DNA of 64,000 nucleotides, taken from NCBI GenBank assembly GCA_038501625.1, contig JAZAYU010000052.1:4736811-4800810 (forward strand), read 5' to 3'. Below are positions 23,694-41,472 of this stretch, one piece after another. The position numbers were made by a program, and so were the translations under genes. A model generated the notes under the pieces. It was not told the DNA's origin and did not search any database. It was given only the letters and a program-made list of their open reading frames with translations. This DNA comes from Corbicula japonica. Its lineage: Eukaryota > Mollusca > Bivalvia > Venerida > Cyrenidae. Numbering within the stretch: the stretch's first letter is position 1; each line of letters opens with the position of its first letter.

Positions 23694-23975
23694 GTTAACC
23701 ATTCAAGTGGTAAGATTTTGAGTTCCAGATCCAGTGTAGACCCAGATCAGCCTTTGAACATAATCAGTTACATTAGTTTGTAATGGGATAATGTTTATTT
23801 TTCAGTAACAAGTGCTACCAGTTTTCATCCCGATCATCCGGAACATCCTGATCCGGATCTATACTGGTCGCTTCTTGGTCAGAAATAACTTAATGAATGT
23901 AGAAGTGCACAGCGCAGATGCGTCGGCTGATCTTGATCTACACTGTGGTAACATCCATATCACATGAAGGGTTAA
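23694..23975. repeat. MITE-A copy, diverged
   Basis: GTTAACCATTCAAGTGG at the left, two GATCC/GATC foldback modules, ACTTAATGAATGTAGAAGTG core and ATGAAGGGTTAA at the right. The core runs opposite to the usual, so the copy is inverted. Confidence 0.65.
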
Positions 23976-24955
23976 AGCTCAGACATTTGCTTTTAATGTC
24001 TTGTTTGTATGGATCACGCATTAAACTCAAATAAACAATAGACAGTTCATATTGATAAAACATTATTCTATATACAATAGCTTCCTGCTAAACCCTGAAA
24101 CAATGATTCAATAATTGGTTCAGATATTTCAAAATAGAGGTGCACAGTGGTATTTTACCATCATTATCATATTTTTAAATACACAATATTTGGTAAAAAT
24201 GATATGTATATTATAACAACCATTTAGTGTATTCTTTCTAATCTGACTTTTAAAAATATCTATCTTTTAGAGTTTGGGTATGCACTACTCTAACAATATG
24301 AAAAAGGAAATTATTTTCATGAAAATGATTGTTATGTACCCTTTGGCTATTAAACACCCTCTGCAGCATGCTAATCTGCTTTGTAACATAGCTTGCATTG
24401 TGAGTGCTACTGCACTAGAGCACATTAGCCGTTAGCTAGGCTCCCTCAGTGCAAGAGGACCTAGGGGTTCAGGTTAGACAATACAGAAATATATTCACCA
24501 GTTGATTCCATGATGGATATCATCAAGAATCGTGTGGACAGTTGGTTAATCTCCGATTTGTTAATAACCTACAGAAGTTTACAAAATTTATTAATTTCAC
24601 TTACAAACACATGAGTGCATGCAATTTACACAATTCTTTTGTTTTATTGAAAATGTCAATGTAGCCAGCAGAAAACTGTTAAAAGATCACTTTTTTTCAT
24701 TCTGATCATCATTACAATCACATGTCGTTGATTGAATATGTATACAACGGCGCTTTAACTCCTTATTTTGCAAACATAACCGTATGCAGACTCAGACCTA
24801 CCCGAAAACGCCGATGACTGTCTCGCCATACGACAACACCATGTCAAAAATAAAGCACAGAGGTGGAAAAAAATTCAATGTATCTCTATATACAAGATTT
24901 GATCATCATCAGGCATAGGTTTTTTATTATTATTTGTATAAACGGACTTCTTTTG
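23976..24955. other. Intergenic stretch without recognised feature
   Basis: No exon, RNA gene or named repeat. The piece at 24350-24480 is less AT-rich but shows no tRNA-like fold that I can find. Confidence 0.5.
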
Positions 24956-24957
24956 AA

Positions 24958-26022
24958 TTAACTAGATGGGTGTTCAGTTGAACACTTGTGTCGCCCTCTG
25001 GTGCTATGTCGGAATAAAAATGCAAATACAAAAAGGGGCATAACTCCATCAAAGAATTTAGCATCATCATGAGCGTGTTGTCATAAGCAATATAATTTGA
25101 AAGTTTGATGTAAATATATTAAGAATTGACAAAGTTATAGCCAACGTTAAGTTTTCGTGTAAAAATCCAAGTACAAAAAGGGGCATAACTCCATCAGATG
25201 TGACCTTGACCTTGAGAATTTGGCATGATCTCAAGCGTGTTGTCATGAGCAATATAATTTGAAAGTTTGATAAAGAAATATTAAGAAATGGCAAAGTTAT
25301 AGCCAACGGTATGTTTTAGAGACGGACGAACGGACGGACTCCATCAAAGAATTATGCATCATCATGAGGGTGTTGTCATAAGCAATATAATTTTAAAGTT
25401 TGATGTTAAAATATTAAGAAATGACAAAGTTATAGCCAACGTTAAGTTTTCGTGTAAAAATCCAAGTACAAAAGGGGGCATAACTCCATCAGATGTGACC
25501 TTGACGTTGAGAATTTGGCATCATCTCGAGCGTGTTGTCATAAGCAATATAATTTTAAAGTTTGATGAAAAAATATTAAGAAATGACAAAATTATAGCCA
25601 ACGTTAAGTTTTCGTGTAAAAATCCAAGTACAAAAAGGGGCATAACTCCATCAAATGTGATCGTGACCTTGAGAATTTGGCATCATCTCGAGCGTGTTGT
25701 CATAAGCAATATAATGTTAGTTTGATGAAAAAATATTAAGAAATGACAAAATTATAGCCAACATTAAGTTTTCATGTAAAAATCCAAGTACAAAAAGGGG
25801 CATAACTCCTTTAAATGTGACCTTGACCTTGAGAATTTGGCATCATCTCGAGCGTGTTGTCATAAGCAATATCATTTGCAAGTTTCATGAAGAAATATTA
25901 AGAATTGGCAATGTTATAGCCAACGTTAAGTTTTCGTGACAGACGGACGGATGGACGGACCGACGGACGGACGGACAAAGCGATCCCGTTGTATCGCCTT
26001 TTCTTCGAAAGGGCGACACAAA
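24958..26022 (+). repeat. Interspersed element with tandem units of about 160 bp
   Basis: Opens with AACTAGATGGGTGTTCAGTT and TGTGTCGCCCTCTGG and closes with GAAAGGGCGACACAAA. Inside, units begin GGGGCATAACTCC at about 25035, 25181, 25475, 25637 and 25797, each with a GTGACCTTGACCTTGAGAAT-type part and TTATAGCCAACGTTAAGTTT. A GACGGACGGACG-type run ends both the first block (about 25320) and the last (about 25940). Open frames on either strand reflect the repeat, not genes. A related terminal fragment is at 33236-33289. Confidence 0.85.
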
Positions 26023-26176
26023 AATCCACATGCGAGTGCGTTGCTATTTTCACAGAATTTACGATATGACTTTAAGTTATAAGTCATAACTGAACATACC
26101 TATCTGTATGCCCAATATTCATAACCGAAACCTGGTTTTGTATAAATTTATGAAAAAGACAGCCCTGCATTGTACA

Positions 26177-26250
26177 GGCTCCATAGCTCAGTGGTTAGAG
26201 CGCCTGTCTAGTAAACAGGAGGTCGGGGGTGCGATCCCCCCCTGGAGCCT
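26177..26250 (+). tRNA. tRNA-Thr (anticodon AGT), possibly a pseudogene
   Basis: Acceptor stem GGCTCCA/TGGAGCC pairs perfectly. The D arm is GCTC/GAGC, and the anticodon stem CCTGT/ACAGG encloses CTAGTAA, giving AGT. The T arm is GGGGG/CCCCC. The A box TAGCTCAGTGG is good. Two oddities: the T loop reads TGCGATC where TTCGATC is expected, which also changes the B box, and one extra C lies between T arm and acceptor stem. It may be functional, a decayed copy, or the head of a tRNA-derived repeat. Confidence 0.8.
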
Positions 26251-26538
26251 TCTGGAACCACTCATTCGTTTTAATAATGACACTCTTCAATAGCCATCAA
26301 TTACAAGCTATATGACGTGTAATCATTTGCAGGACGCAAGTTGGCTGCATCCTCTCGCATTCATTCAGACAATTGCCACTGTCTTAACCAACAACAAAGT
26401 GCCCCATGTAAAATATCGAGAGGCAGATTAGTTTCTTCTATTCATGACATAAAGATTTTGTCAGGATTGGCTTCCACGACATCTTTTATTTATTTTAAAT
26501 TTTTCTAATCTAAGCATTTATTGACATAAATTGGGTTT

Positions 26539-26741
26539 TCAAACCGGGAGAGTATATTTCAATTGTGTCACTTTCAGGCAATTTTTCAAACAATCTTTAG
26601 ATTCTTTTTGACATTTAAGTCTTTCTTTGGCAAGCCGAACCCTTCGTTCTTCCAGGATGTTTTTATTGTTGGCGGAAGGATGATTGCAGGGATGTGATCG
26701 CATTCCACTGTGGTCACGTTTGACGAGATAGCTGCTCACTG
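26539..26741 (-). CDS. Possible terminal exon of an unknown minus-strand gene
   Basis: An open frame of about 67 codons follows a good acceptor on the minus strand (TTTTTTCAG at 26742-26750) and ends in a stop at 26539. An AATAAA hexamer lies shortly after it (26519-26524 on the plus map). The peptide is charged with a helical-looking middle (ERRVRLAKERLKCQKESKD). I recognise no family and see no upstream exon in the following 2 kb, so it may also be chance or a transposon remnant. Confidence 0.3.
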
Positions 26742-27244
26742 CTGAAAAAAATTAATAACAAAATAGTACCTTTACATTCTTAAGAATAAATGAGCTTTTT
26801 TTGGGTTTTATCGAAATTACTTCCCAGGCGCGTAGCTGGCTATACGCAAGTTTTATGTGCATTAATTTTATGTTATTATTGAAAGGTCATAGAAAACACT
26901 TCTTTCTTTTTAGAAGATTTCTCCTGAGTAAATAATTTGGTAAGTTTGGACGAAGTTGTCTTTTTGCGGAAACATGGCGAAAAACTTGGCTTTCTTTCTG
27001 TATGGGTAACGTACACTCGGGTAAAAATAATTAGTTTTCTTTATAACAGATAAGTAATCATCTTTACTTCAGTCCTTGGCGTGTTATCTTTTTTTTTAGT
27101 TTAGCAAACCATTTCCTTTAATATGGAGAAAGGCTCATACTTAGTGCATTTAACAAAGCTATGAAAATGTATTAGATTACACGCTTCTTAAAGCAGTTGA
27201 ATGTTTTTTTATGCCTCATCTAGGTACCATAACGATAACAAATG

Positions 27245-27400
27245 GGGAGCGTTACATGTGCGAACATCTGTGCCGTCTGATCAGGATCTACACTGTTCGC
27301 TTCTTGGTCAGAAAATCCCTAACGAATGTAAAGCGAACAGAGTATGTCCTTATCGGTGGGCACGGAATATGCCGCACATCCCGATCCCCATAGTGTGCTC
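27245..27400. repeat. MITE-A copy, degenerate
   Basis: ACATCTGTGCCGTCTGATCA, GATCTACACTGTTCGC, TTGGTCAGAAAATCCC and AAAGCGAACAGAGTATGTCC follow the MITE-A order; both termini are lost. Confidence 0.6.
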
Positions 27401-27404
27401 ATTT

Positions 27405-28800
27405 TTAGAGCTACGATATTGACGATGAACTTTCGCATATATACTGGAATACTATCTCTGATTTGACACTATTTTTACAAAACAGCAAGGATGAATTAGT
27501 ACAGGTTGAGTTTTTGTAGGGGTGGGAGGGCTGGCCAAACGCTATTTGTGAGATCATGAAAATATCGCGCCCTCGCCCTGTACTTTCGTACACTGGCGTC
27601 TATTTGTTTATTGCTTCGTGAATAATGAACTTGGCGATGAATTCCATGATTGACGAAAGGGATATTGTTATCGAATAAGTATTGCCAAAGATTTCGTCTC
27701 CATCTCCGATGTCACGAGATTCTGACATTTGTAGTGATGCAAGCAACAGTGTTGAGCATTTAGTACTGATATGATAACTACTCTTTTGCACCTGGTGTAT
27801 GTACAATTATTTTGTGTGCATGTCTATGCTACAGTAAATAATAAATGTTTATCAAAAATTATATACATTTCATTTAATGGAAAATTCTCTGGATGATCAC
27901 GATTGTAAAATTTTGACATTATTCAGTATTATAGACTTCTAATATGTTCACTGTGGTCGTATTGTTGCTTGCATTATTTTATTTGTTTCTGCAGGACCTA
28001 TTAATTGGATAATAGATTCTGTACATTTAAACGTTTTAAATACTCCAATTTCTATATTATAATAAAATAGGTTAACTATTATATTGACATGCCTTTGCTT
28101 TGCAGCCATTCATCTCTTAATTAATGCGGACCCAATTTATGTTCAAATCGCGTCTACGCGCCTGAATGCCATAGCGAAACAACAATGGTCCCAACATAAC
28201 ACCATATTTACCTGTAGTTTGTCTGCTATTCACAATATTATGCAACATTGTTTATTCAGAAAAGTGTTGAAAATAACTGGAATAACTGATCCGAAGTTGG
28301 TGCAATACCACAATACTATGAATCAATTAGAAATGAATAATTTACGTCCATATGACCTTAATATAATTTATGTACATTACGATATTGTTAATTTGTTGAT
28401 CAAATGTCAAGTTAGCTATTTGTTGTTATAGTATGATGCGGGAGTAAAGCAATTTGTTTTCCTGGCACGACAACACCTACGAAGGCGTGTCCCGCGCCCC
28501 AGTAATCACCCCTTATTAATTACTGGCGCGACCTTCCAAAATTAGAACAACCCACACATGAAATCTCGTCTGTTTTCCACTCATGCATATCTGTGCCACG
28601 CCAGCCGCATCACGCCTTTGCAGGTGCTTTGTGAATGGGGTGAAAATAGTTCTCAAATAGTAGAACAAGTAATTCTAAAGCCTCATAGTTTCAAAGAAAA
28701 CGAACTGAAAGACATAATTTAATTAAAAAAATGTGCATATCTTTAACGCTGCTAATAGATTTTAATGCTAGTTTAATCACGCGCATTTTTCCGATTGATT
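27405..28800. other. Intergenic stretch upstream of the Sp gene
   Basis: No supported gene. A 115-codon plus-strand frame at 28084-28431 follows a CAG but shows no family features. Around 28480-28620 the sequence is less AT-rich. Confidence 0.5.
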
Positions 28801-28963
28801 TTGAGGGGTGGGCGTGACGTCACAAGAGGCGAGGTCAACATAGAAGCAAACAAAATGTCGGCTACCTAATTTGAATAATTTTCATTAAAATACCTTGTGT
28901 TTTGTTAATAATTTGATTTTAATTCAGTGAAAACAGATTCTTAGACGATTAATTCACAAAAGA
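28801..28963 (+). promoter_or_regulatory. Promoter and 5' UTR region of the Sp-family gene
   Basis: GAGGGGTGGGCGTG at 28803-28816 is a GC/GT box of the kind bound by Sp/KLF proteins. A perfect cAMP response element TGACGTCA follows at 28815-28822. The ATG is 142 bases further on. No TATA box is obvious. The GC/GT box would allow binding by the gene's own product, which is inference. Confidence 0.5.
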
Positions 28964-35211
<6,248 letters not shown>

Positions 35212-35510
35212 GGCAGATTGAATCTGACTTTTAACTGTTTTGACGTCCATAGAGTAGAGATGGATTTGTCTCATAGGGCAGATTTGATCTGAGGACTGTT
35301 TTAACTGATGTGAGACCCCTAGAGCCAAGTAAAATTGTCTTTTAGGGCAGATTTAATCTGACTACCCTTTTAATTGTTTGATGTCCGTAAAGGTGGAATC
35401 GCTTCTTAGGGCAGATTTGATCTTACTACTGTTTTAACTAATGTGAGGTCCCAAGAGTAAAGATGGAATCGTCTCCAAGGGGAGGTTAAATCTGACTACC
35501 CTTTCATCTT
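35212..35510 (+). repeat. Five diverged units of about 62 bp in the Sp 3' UTR
   Basis: Each unit holds AGGGCAGATTTGATCTGACT or a variant, then TTTTAACTGTTTGA-like sequence and a purine-rich TAGAGTAGAGATGGA-like part. The block starts right after the TAA stop, so it is probably transcribed. The element GCAGATTTGATCTG is itself a small inverted repeat. Confidence 0.75.
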
Positions 35511-35874
35511 ATGCGAGAGACATCATGGAGAAGTGGAGAGAACAAAAAGCTTAACAAACCAAGATTCCAGGACAGTGATGACTTCTAGAGTGAAAAACCT
35601 AGTGCGACTGTAACGTTCAACAGGTGAACTACACTCACCTCTGAAATCAGACCCCAATTTTGAACACTGTTGTCAAAATTGAAGAAAACTTGGTTAGAAA
35701 TGAACAAAAACTTCAGAAAAGCAAATATTATAGAACATTAAACGGTCATTGCTATTGATTAGAAGCAAATTTGGTGGAATTGGTTGCATGTGAATGAAAC
35801 AGAATATAAGAACAATTTTTGTTGTGAATAGATGAGATATTTACAGTGATAACTGCCGGCCCTAAGTGCTTCTT

Positions 35875-36112
35875 TACCGTTTACTCCTTATATATGCATT
35901 TTTACATGTGTGCAGCCAGTATAGATCTAGATCAGCCAACACATCTGTGGTGTCTGATCTGGATTTGCACTAGTTGCATTTTGGTCAAAACCTAATGAAT
36001 ATCTAAAAACAAACTGTGTAGATCCCAATCGGACAGCACTGATTTGCCGGCTAATCTAGATCTACACTGTTCGCCCATGCAAAAGAGGTGTATCTGTGGA
36101 GTAATGGGTTAA
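35875..36112. repeat. MITE-A copy, full length
   Basis: Starts TACCGTTTACTCCTTATA and ends CTGTGGAGTAATGGGTTAA, with both foldback modules. Confidence 0.8.
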
Positions 36113-36414
36113 GTTGGTATCGGTATAACACTGAACATTCATAATATGATCTAAAAGTGTGAGGTACTTGAGTATAGATAAATTTACAGATACACAGTGT
36201 GATTAACAAATAACACCAAACTTTATGCATGTTTGTTATTTTTGTGATAAAAATGAATCATAGAATCTTATAGCTTCAGTCCAATTCCATAGCTGCCACA
36301 CTCTGCACTTTAGTTTTAATACCGGTATATACAGTTGTTAATACAGAGCTTCCTAACTATCTCTTGTCATGTAGGTATCTGTTACTTACTATCATTGTTC
36401 TCTTTTTGTGTTGC

Positions 36415-36472
36415 CTTTTCAAAGAAAAGGCTGTTGCCTTTTCAAAGAAAAGCCATTATTGAAAAGGCGTTA
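36415..36472 (+). repeat. 24-bp tandem duplication
   Basis: GTTGCCTTTTCAAAGAAAAG occurs twice in a row, and a third part-copy TTGAAAAGGCG is inverted. Confidence 0.7.
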
Positions 36473-36738
36473 CATAAATGTCGGTTGCTCTGTCATGAAA
36501 ACATAACAAAGACTTTAACTTTGTCATTTCTTCATTAAACTTTCAAATAATATTACCTATGACAACACGGTTGTGACGATGTCTAATACTTTAGGTCAGC
36601 ATTTATATTTGCAGATCAGATGAAAAAATCAACAACAAAATATTTTCTTAGGTTTCATAAATATTTAATATCTAGAAAACATGTACAAAATTAACAGTGT
36701 GAGATAGGTGATGTATGCGGGGGCAACAGTATATATGC

Positions 36739-36860
36739 TTGACCCTTTCCTCCATACACATTTTTACGCATGTGAAACCATTGTAGATCCAGATCAGCCT
36801 GCACATCCATGCCGTCTGATCAGGATCTGCACTGGTTGCATTTTGGTCAGAGATAAAAAT
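36739..36860. repeat. MITE-A copy, left half
   Basis: GACCCTTTCCTCCATACAC, the first foldback module and TTTTGGTCAGAGATAAAAA, then a MITE-B takes over. Confidence 0.75.
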
Positions 36861-36884
36861 AAAAAATCTAACAGTTTCAAACAG

Positions 36885-37015
36885 TCTCTAACAGTCTCAA
36901 ATCTCAAGCATCTGATTGGCTGGAATGATGACTGGTCTCCATTTCAGGCTTTTCAGCCAATCAGATGCTTGAGATTTGAGACTGGTTTCCATGCTCAGTT
37001 TTTTAACCTTGGGCA
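36885..37015. repeat. MITE-B copy adjoining MITE-A
   Basis: ACAGTCTCAAATCTCAAGCA, GATTGGCTGGAATG and the right arm ending CAGTTTTTTAACCTTGGGCA; the outer left arm is lost. Confidence 0.8.
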
Positions 37016-37385
37016 CAGATTGACAAGCTCTGTAATTCTGGTTGGAAATGAAAAATGGACTGTTTTAAACATTATCTTTACAGTTTGATATTTTTGGTGC
37101 ATGAAACAAGCGTTTTAGCTGTCAGTTTTATGGGATGATGAATATTGATTTTGTATAAGAATCTCGATGATCATTAAGTGTAAGGTTTCTTTTTTTCTTG
37201 ACAATATAGTATTGAAAATGAAAAAAACAACACAATATGTAATCAATATCTTGGGGAAAAAAGAGTTAGGAAACCTTTGAAAAGCACCATTACAAATTGT
37301 TGATAAGAATTTTAATCCTTACTTGTAATAGACAAATACTGTTAACCCTTTCCTCTATGCCTTTATGTAATTTGCATACAGTGTA

Positions 37386-39206
37386 CAGGGGTTCCACTAA
37401 CTTATGATTTTAGGAAGTACCATACTTCCATGCTTGAAGTTTTGGAAGTACCAATCTCCAGTTAAGGAAGTACCATATTTTTCGCATGTCACGATAACCG
37501 ATGACACCTTATTTTATAACTGATGCATCACCATGATGTTATTTTAGATATGACTAACAGATACTGATAACAAGACAAGACAGAAACGAACACTCTTTTA
37601 TTATCAAGTTGAAACCATATAATTTCACAGATCAAATTTTTATTTCAATTTTTAAGATACATGTACATGCAAAACAAAATAATGATCATCATCAACTTGT
37701 GAATTGCTTAAGAGTGGATAAAAGCTCAATTATCCAAGAGTTTATCAGTTTTAAGCATCAGTCAGTCAAATGTGTTTATACACATGTAATTAATGTTCAT
37801 TATGTAAAAGCAACACACTACTTCATATATTAACATTATAAACACAGGTACCATACTATTTAACTAAGAACATCAGAAACCAGCTAACACTACACAGTCT
37901 TACATAGTCAAGTTTACTACACTTCACTACATTATATAAATATCACATCCTTCAGTGGGTGATAGAACGGAATGTTCACCCGAGACACACAATGTACTTA
38001 GTGGAAAGCTGTTCTAGTTTTACCCCACATTCTTCTTCAGAGAGCAGGCCTTGTTTTTTGGGTTCATATAACACAAATGAACTGAGTACTTCATCTTCCT
38101 CTGCCATACCCTGCTCAATATTGTTTGTTACACTTGATACATAGTCATGTTTCATTTTCTCAGCACTGGACTTCTCATTTGTATGTGTCAATTGAATTCC
38201 TTTGTGGTAAATTTTGGAGCCAGTGATTTCTAAGGACTTCAGGAATTCCTCTTCATTTTCACCTAATGTCTCCAAGAGTCCCTGAAGTTCACCGATAGCA
38301 CTTTCAGTCTTGGGCTGATGCTCACTCAAATCCAAAGTCTCTTCTTGTAGCTGTTTGGAAAACTTCCCTAATATGGCCAAGGCATCCGAGAGGAAAGCAG
38401 TGAATGCGGGGAATTTGTAATGTAGGATTTCTTTCAATAGTCCATCAGCTATTACATCACCAATCATATTTTTGCCATCATTTGATTGTAAATACATCAC
38501 AATAGCACCATAACACTGATGAACAGTTTTTACAGCATCCTCCATCGCTAACCATCTTATGTTGATAGGATCCTTTAGCTTTGGCTCATCCATGAATTCC
38601 TGCATTTGCTGAAGTTTGTATGTCCGTATGCCAGAACCATTCACATGAATATACAAGTTTTTCAGAGTGTTTTTGTAGGACTTTAAGTATGGAATGTCTT
38701 TAACAACATCAGAACAAGCTAGTGCTAGTCGATGTGCCACACAGTGTACATGAATCATGGATGGTCCATCTTGTTTCAACTGCACACCGACACCTGTCTT
38801 CCTTCAAAACATAACCGAAGCACAATCACTGCCAAATCCAACCAAATTTACAGATTCCAGTCCAAGACACTTTAACTGTTTCCTCACTTCATCTGCAATA
38901 GTTGATGCTGTGCCATCAGCAATTCTAATGTCTCCAATCAGTTTAGTTTTTATTTCAAGGTCTGAGGGGCACACATATCTCATATATATAATCAGGTTTT
39001 TGTTGACAGACAAGTCTGTGCTCTCATCAACAATTATGCCATAGAACTTTGTTTGAACTAACTCAGCTTTCATTTGTTCATCAAGCACATGAAGCAGGCT
39101 ATACTGAAGATCTTGAATAGTGTCACTGTGTAAGTCCCTATAGTTCACTGTTACACCACTAGCACGTAATAAATCGTAATAGCACGCCTGCTAACGGAAC
39201 CCCTGA
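37386..39206 (-). mobile_element. hAT transposon, broken, inserted in MITE-A
   Basis: Left end CAGGGGTTCCACTAAC and complement of the right end CAGGGGTTCCGTTAGC. Flanking 8-bp sites ACAGTGTA (37378-37385) and ACTGTGAA (39207-39214) match at six of eight positions, and both fit the MITE-A sequence at that point, so they are an aged 8-bp duplication, as hAT elements make. At 1.8 kb it is short for an autonomous hAT. The transposase part is on the minus strand. Confidence 0.85.
37976..39148 (-). pseudogene. hAT-type transposase (KIAA1586/ZNF862-like), interrupted
   Basis: Read on the minus strand, the frame runs from about 39148 to 37976 with one in-frame TGA at 38804-38806. Motifs of the hAT RNase H-like core are present: YGIIVDESTDLSVNK with a catalytic-type Asp, GFGSDCASVM and MIHVHCVAHRLALA. 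The later part is helical and acidic and ends at 37976. The N-terminal BED-type finger and the C-terminal hAT dimerisation segment are both absent. It is a truncated, stopped copy and not a host gene. The match to the KIAA1586/ZNF862 group of hAT-derived proteins is from memory. Confidence 0.8.
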
Positions 39207-39648
39207 ACTGTGAAGATCCAGATCAGCCAGCACATGCTGACTGCTGTCTGATCAAGATCTGCACTGTCTGCTTTTTGATTTATAAGGTTATTTATGAACA
39301 AAAATCAAACAGTGCAGATTCTGATCAGACAGCTGATCTGGATCTATACTGGTGGCACATGCGTAAAAAGGGTATATAATTATGGAGGAAAAGGATAATT
39401 TGTTCACAGAACCATATTTCAACTTCAAATAAATGAGGAAGAAAAATTGAATGACTGCTATGATTGGACTATGTATAAATTAGAAAATCTTATTTTTTGT
39501 GTACGAGTTCAGGTTGTCCGCATTGGAAAAAATGTTGAGTACCGTAATGTTGGGTATGTGTACTCCAAATCTGTATCAACTGCCATTAAAATTTCAATTA
39601 CATTTTATAAACTTTTTCATAAACACAAGCATAACTACAGGGTACTGG

Positions 39649-39793
39649 GCTGAAGGTTATAAAACTGAGATTAGAAACCAGTCTCAAATCTCAGGCATCT
39701 GATTGTCTGAAATGGCAACCAGTTGCCATTTCAGCCAATCAGATGCTTGAGATTTGAGACTGGTTTCCATGCTCAGTTTTATAACCTTGGGCA
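39649..39793. repeat. MITE-B copy
   Basis: Palindrome from GCTGAAGGTTATAAAACTGA to CAGTTTTATAACCTTGGGC, with ACTGG on both sides as a possible short duplication. Confidence 0.9.
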
Positions 39794-40173
39794 CTGGAGT
39801 TGTTGTTATTACTCTGCGTGTTACTTAGTTTGCATGTTACTTAGTCTCATACTTCTGACATACTTCAAAATGTCAGAAACATAGAATAGTGCAATAAAAT
39901 TGTAATACTTGTAATATTATGTAGGACATGTTCATAATGACTGCGTAATTTGTTATGACATTGATCTCTTTGTTAAACATATGAATAAATCTTTAAAAAT
40001 TCTACAATTGTTTTGTACAATTATTACCCTTTTAATTGTAGCAGTAGTTTATGTTTTAAATAACTAAAAGTTAATGATTTCATTATTGCTGAAAAACTGA
40101 ATGGTGTTCCAAATGATGCTTGTACTGGAGTCAACAAAAATTTTTTTTTCTAGCTACAGTATATCAAGACCAG

Positions 40174-40296
40174 GGCCAAAGATCATAAAACTGAGAATGG
40201 AGATCAGTGCCAAATCTTCGGCGTCTGAAATCTCCATTGCAGCCAATCATTGTTGTGATTTGAGACTGATCTCCAATCTCAGTTTTATAATCTTCA
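40174..40296. repeat. MITE-B copy, shortened
   Basis: GGCCAAAGATCATAAAACTG at the left and CAGTTTTATAATCTTCA at the right; the central part is reduced to CAGCCAATCAT. Confidence 0.75.
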
Positions 40297-40455
40297 TAGC
40301 TAACCATTCAAATACTTGCTCTGGAATTATGGTTTTAAGCTTCGAAATCTTTTTCTGGTTTGAAAAATGGTATGAAGTACAGGTACAAAGTGAGTAAAAG
40401 TGTTTCAGAATGTTAGTCTTTATACAGGAAAGATGCATGTATCACTATCCCCTTG

Positions 40456-40525
40456 GACCTTTCCTCATCTTTTGTGCCTTGATTGATATGGGCAACTGGT
40501 GTAGATTCAAATCTGCTAATAAGCA
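40456..40525. repeat. MITE-A left-end fragment
   Basis: GACCTTTCCTCATCTTTTG, GGGCAACTGGTGTAGATTC; only the left end is visible. Confidence 0.5.
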
Positions 40526-40526
40526 C

Positions 40527-40945
40527 TGTGGCTGGGGAACGGTTGACCCCATTGGTCAATGCTAGAAACTTCAGACCTAATGGGTTAAAATAGATCATCG
40601 AGTGGATTTTGAGAAGATTTTTAAAGATTTTGCTGACATACTCTTGGCTGGAGAATGGTTTACCTCGGGGTCATTTTTCAACAACTTAAGAAGTCAATGT
40701 CAAGATTTCTCAGGCCAAATTTATTAAAATATATCCAGTATTTGTTTTAAAAGAAGATTTTTTAAGAAGTTGTAAGCCTTGTGGCAGGGAACGGTTGACC
40801 CCAAGTTTCTATTTTTAGCATTTTCATGATTTGCTTATAAGCCTTGTGGCTGTATAATGGTTTACCCCAGGGTCATTATTTCATTTTAAGAGGTCAATGT
40901 CAGGATGCTTAAGACCGAAATTGGTTAAAATCTATCCAGTTTACA
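40527..40945 (+). repeat. Diverged tandem repeat with GGTTKACCCC motif
   Basis: Four blocks carry GTGGCTGGGGAACGGTTGACC or variants (about 40530, 40648, 40781, 40848), followed in some by AAGTCAATGTCAAGAT-type and TTAAAATATATCCAGT-type segments. Confidence 0.65.
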
Positions 40946-41176
40946 CTGTTCAGTATGAATTCTGTTCACGTGAAAATCTTGTTTAAATCTATTGTTCTGT
41001 GTTTGGTGGAAAATTTTAACCGATTCCTTAATTTTTATAAGTAATCTAAGATATCCTTGTAATATAAAATATTAAAACAGATGAAATGTTAAAAATAATA
41101 TATACTGGATATGTTGTTTTTTTTTTTTTTTTAAATTATTTAATTTAGAAACGGGGCACCTTTTTTATTTCATTTT

Positions 41177-41472
41177 CACGTGATGTTAACTTTAACTAAT
41201 TAATTAATTAATTCTGACAGTAATATTGAAAATAAATATGACAGTTAGTAATCGTGACGTCATGTTTATTTACATCGTGGACACGTTCGCCAAGTACCCG
41301 AATTAGTCCGCATTCGTTAATATTTCACTCTTTCGTTTTATTTCAATTTCGATTTCTTTTATTTTGGGGAAAATTCTTTATAAAACTCGATTTGTTTACA
41401 TGATTTATAGACGGAAGCCATCACAACGAAGATCTATTAAAGAACTATTTTCTTTGGCTACAGTCACGTGAC
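41177..41472 (+). promoter_or_regulatory. Promoter region of NBR1 with CLEAR-type E-boxes and a CRE
   Basis: TCACGTGA stands at 41177-41184 and the full palindrome GTCACGTGAC at 41463-41472, which is the CLEAR element bound by TFEB/MITF-type bHLH-Zip factors in vertebrates. A third TCACGTGA lies at 40966-40973. A perfect CRE TGACGTCA is at 41255-41262. The ATG of NBR1 follows the palindrome by 106 bases. Whether these sites act in this animal is inference. Confidence 0.55.

Larger units (their letters stand above)
37342..39398. repeat. MITE-A copy split by a hAT element
   Basis: The left part 37342-37385 (TTAACCCTTTCCTCTATGCC) stops at a hAET-type junction where the hAT element begins; the right part 39207-39398 resumes with GATCCAGATCAGCCAGCACA and ends TATGGAGGAAAAGGATAA. 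Joined, they make a normal MITE-A. Confidence 0.85.

Noticed and set aside
25067..25725. Frames of 79 and 123 codons with internally repeated peptides
   Set aside because: They are translations of the 160-bp tandem repeat, open on both strands.
28084..28431. 115-codon plus-strand frame after a CAG
   Set aside because: No family features, no partner exons, AT-rich codon use and a non-ATG start; chance is likelier.
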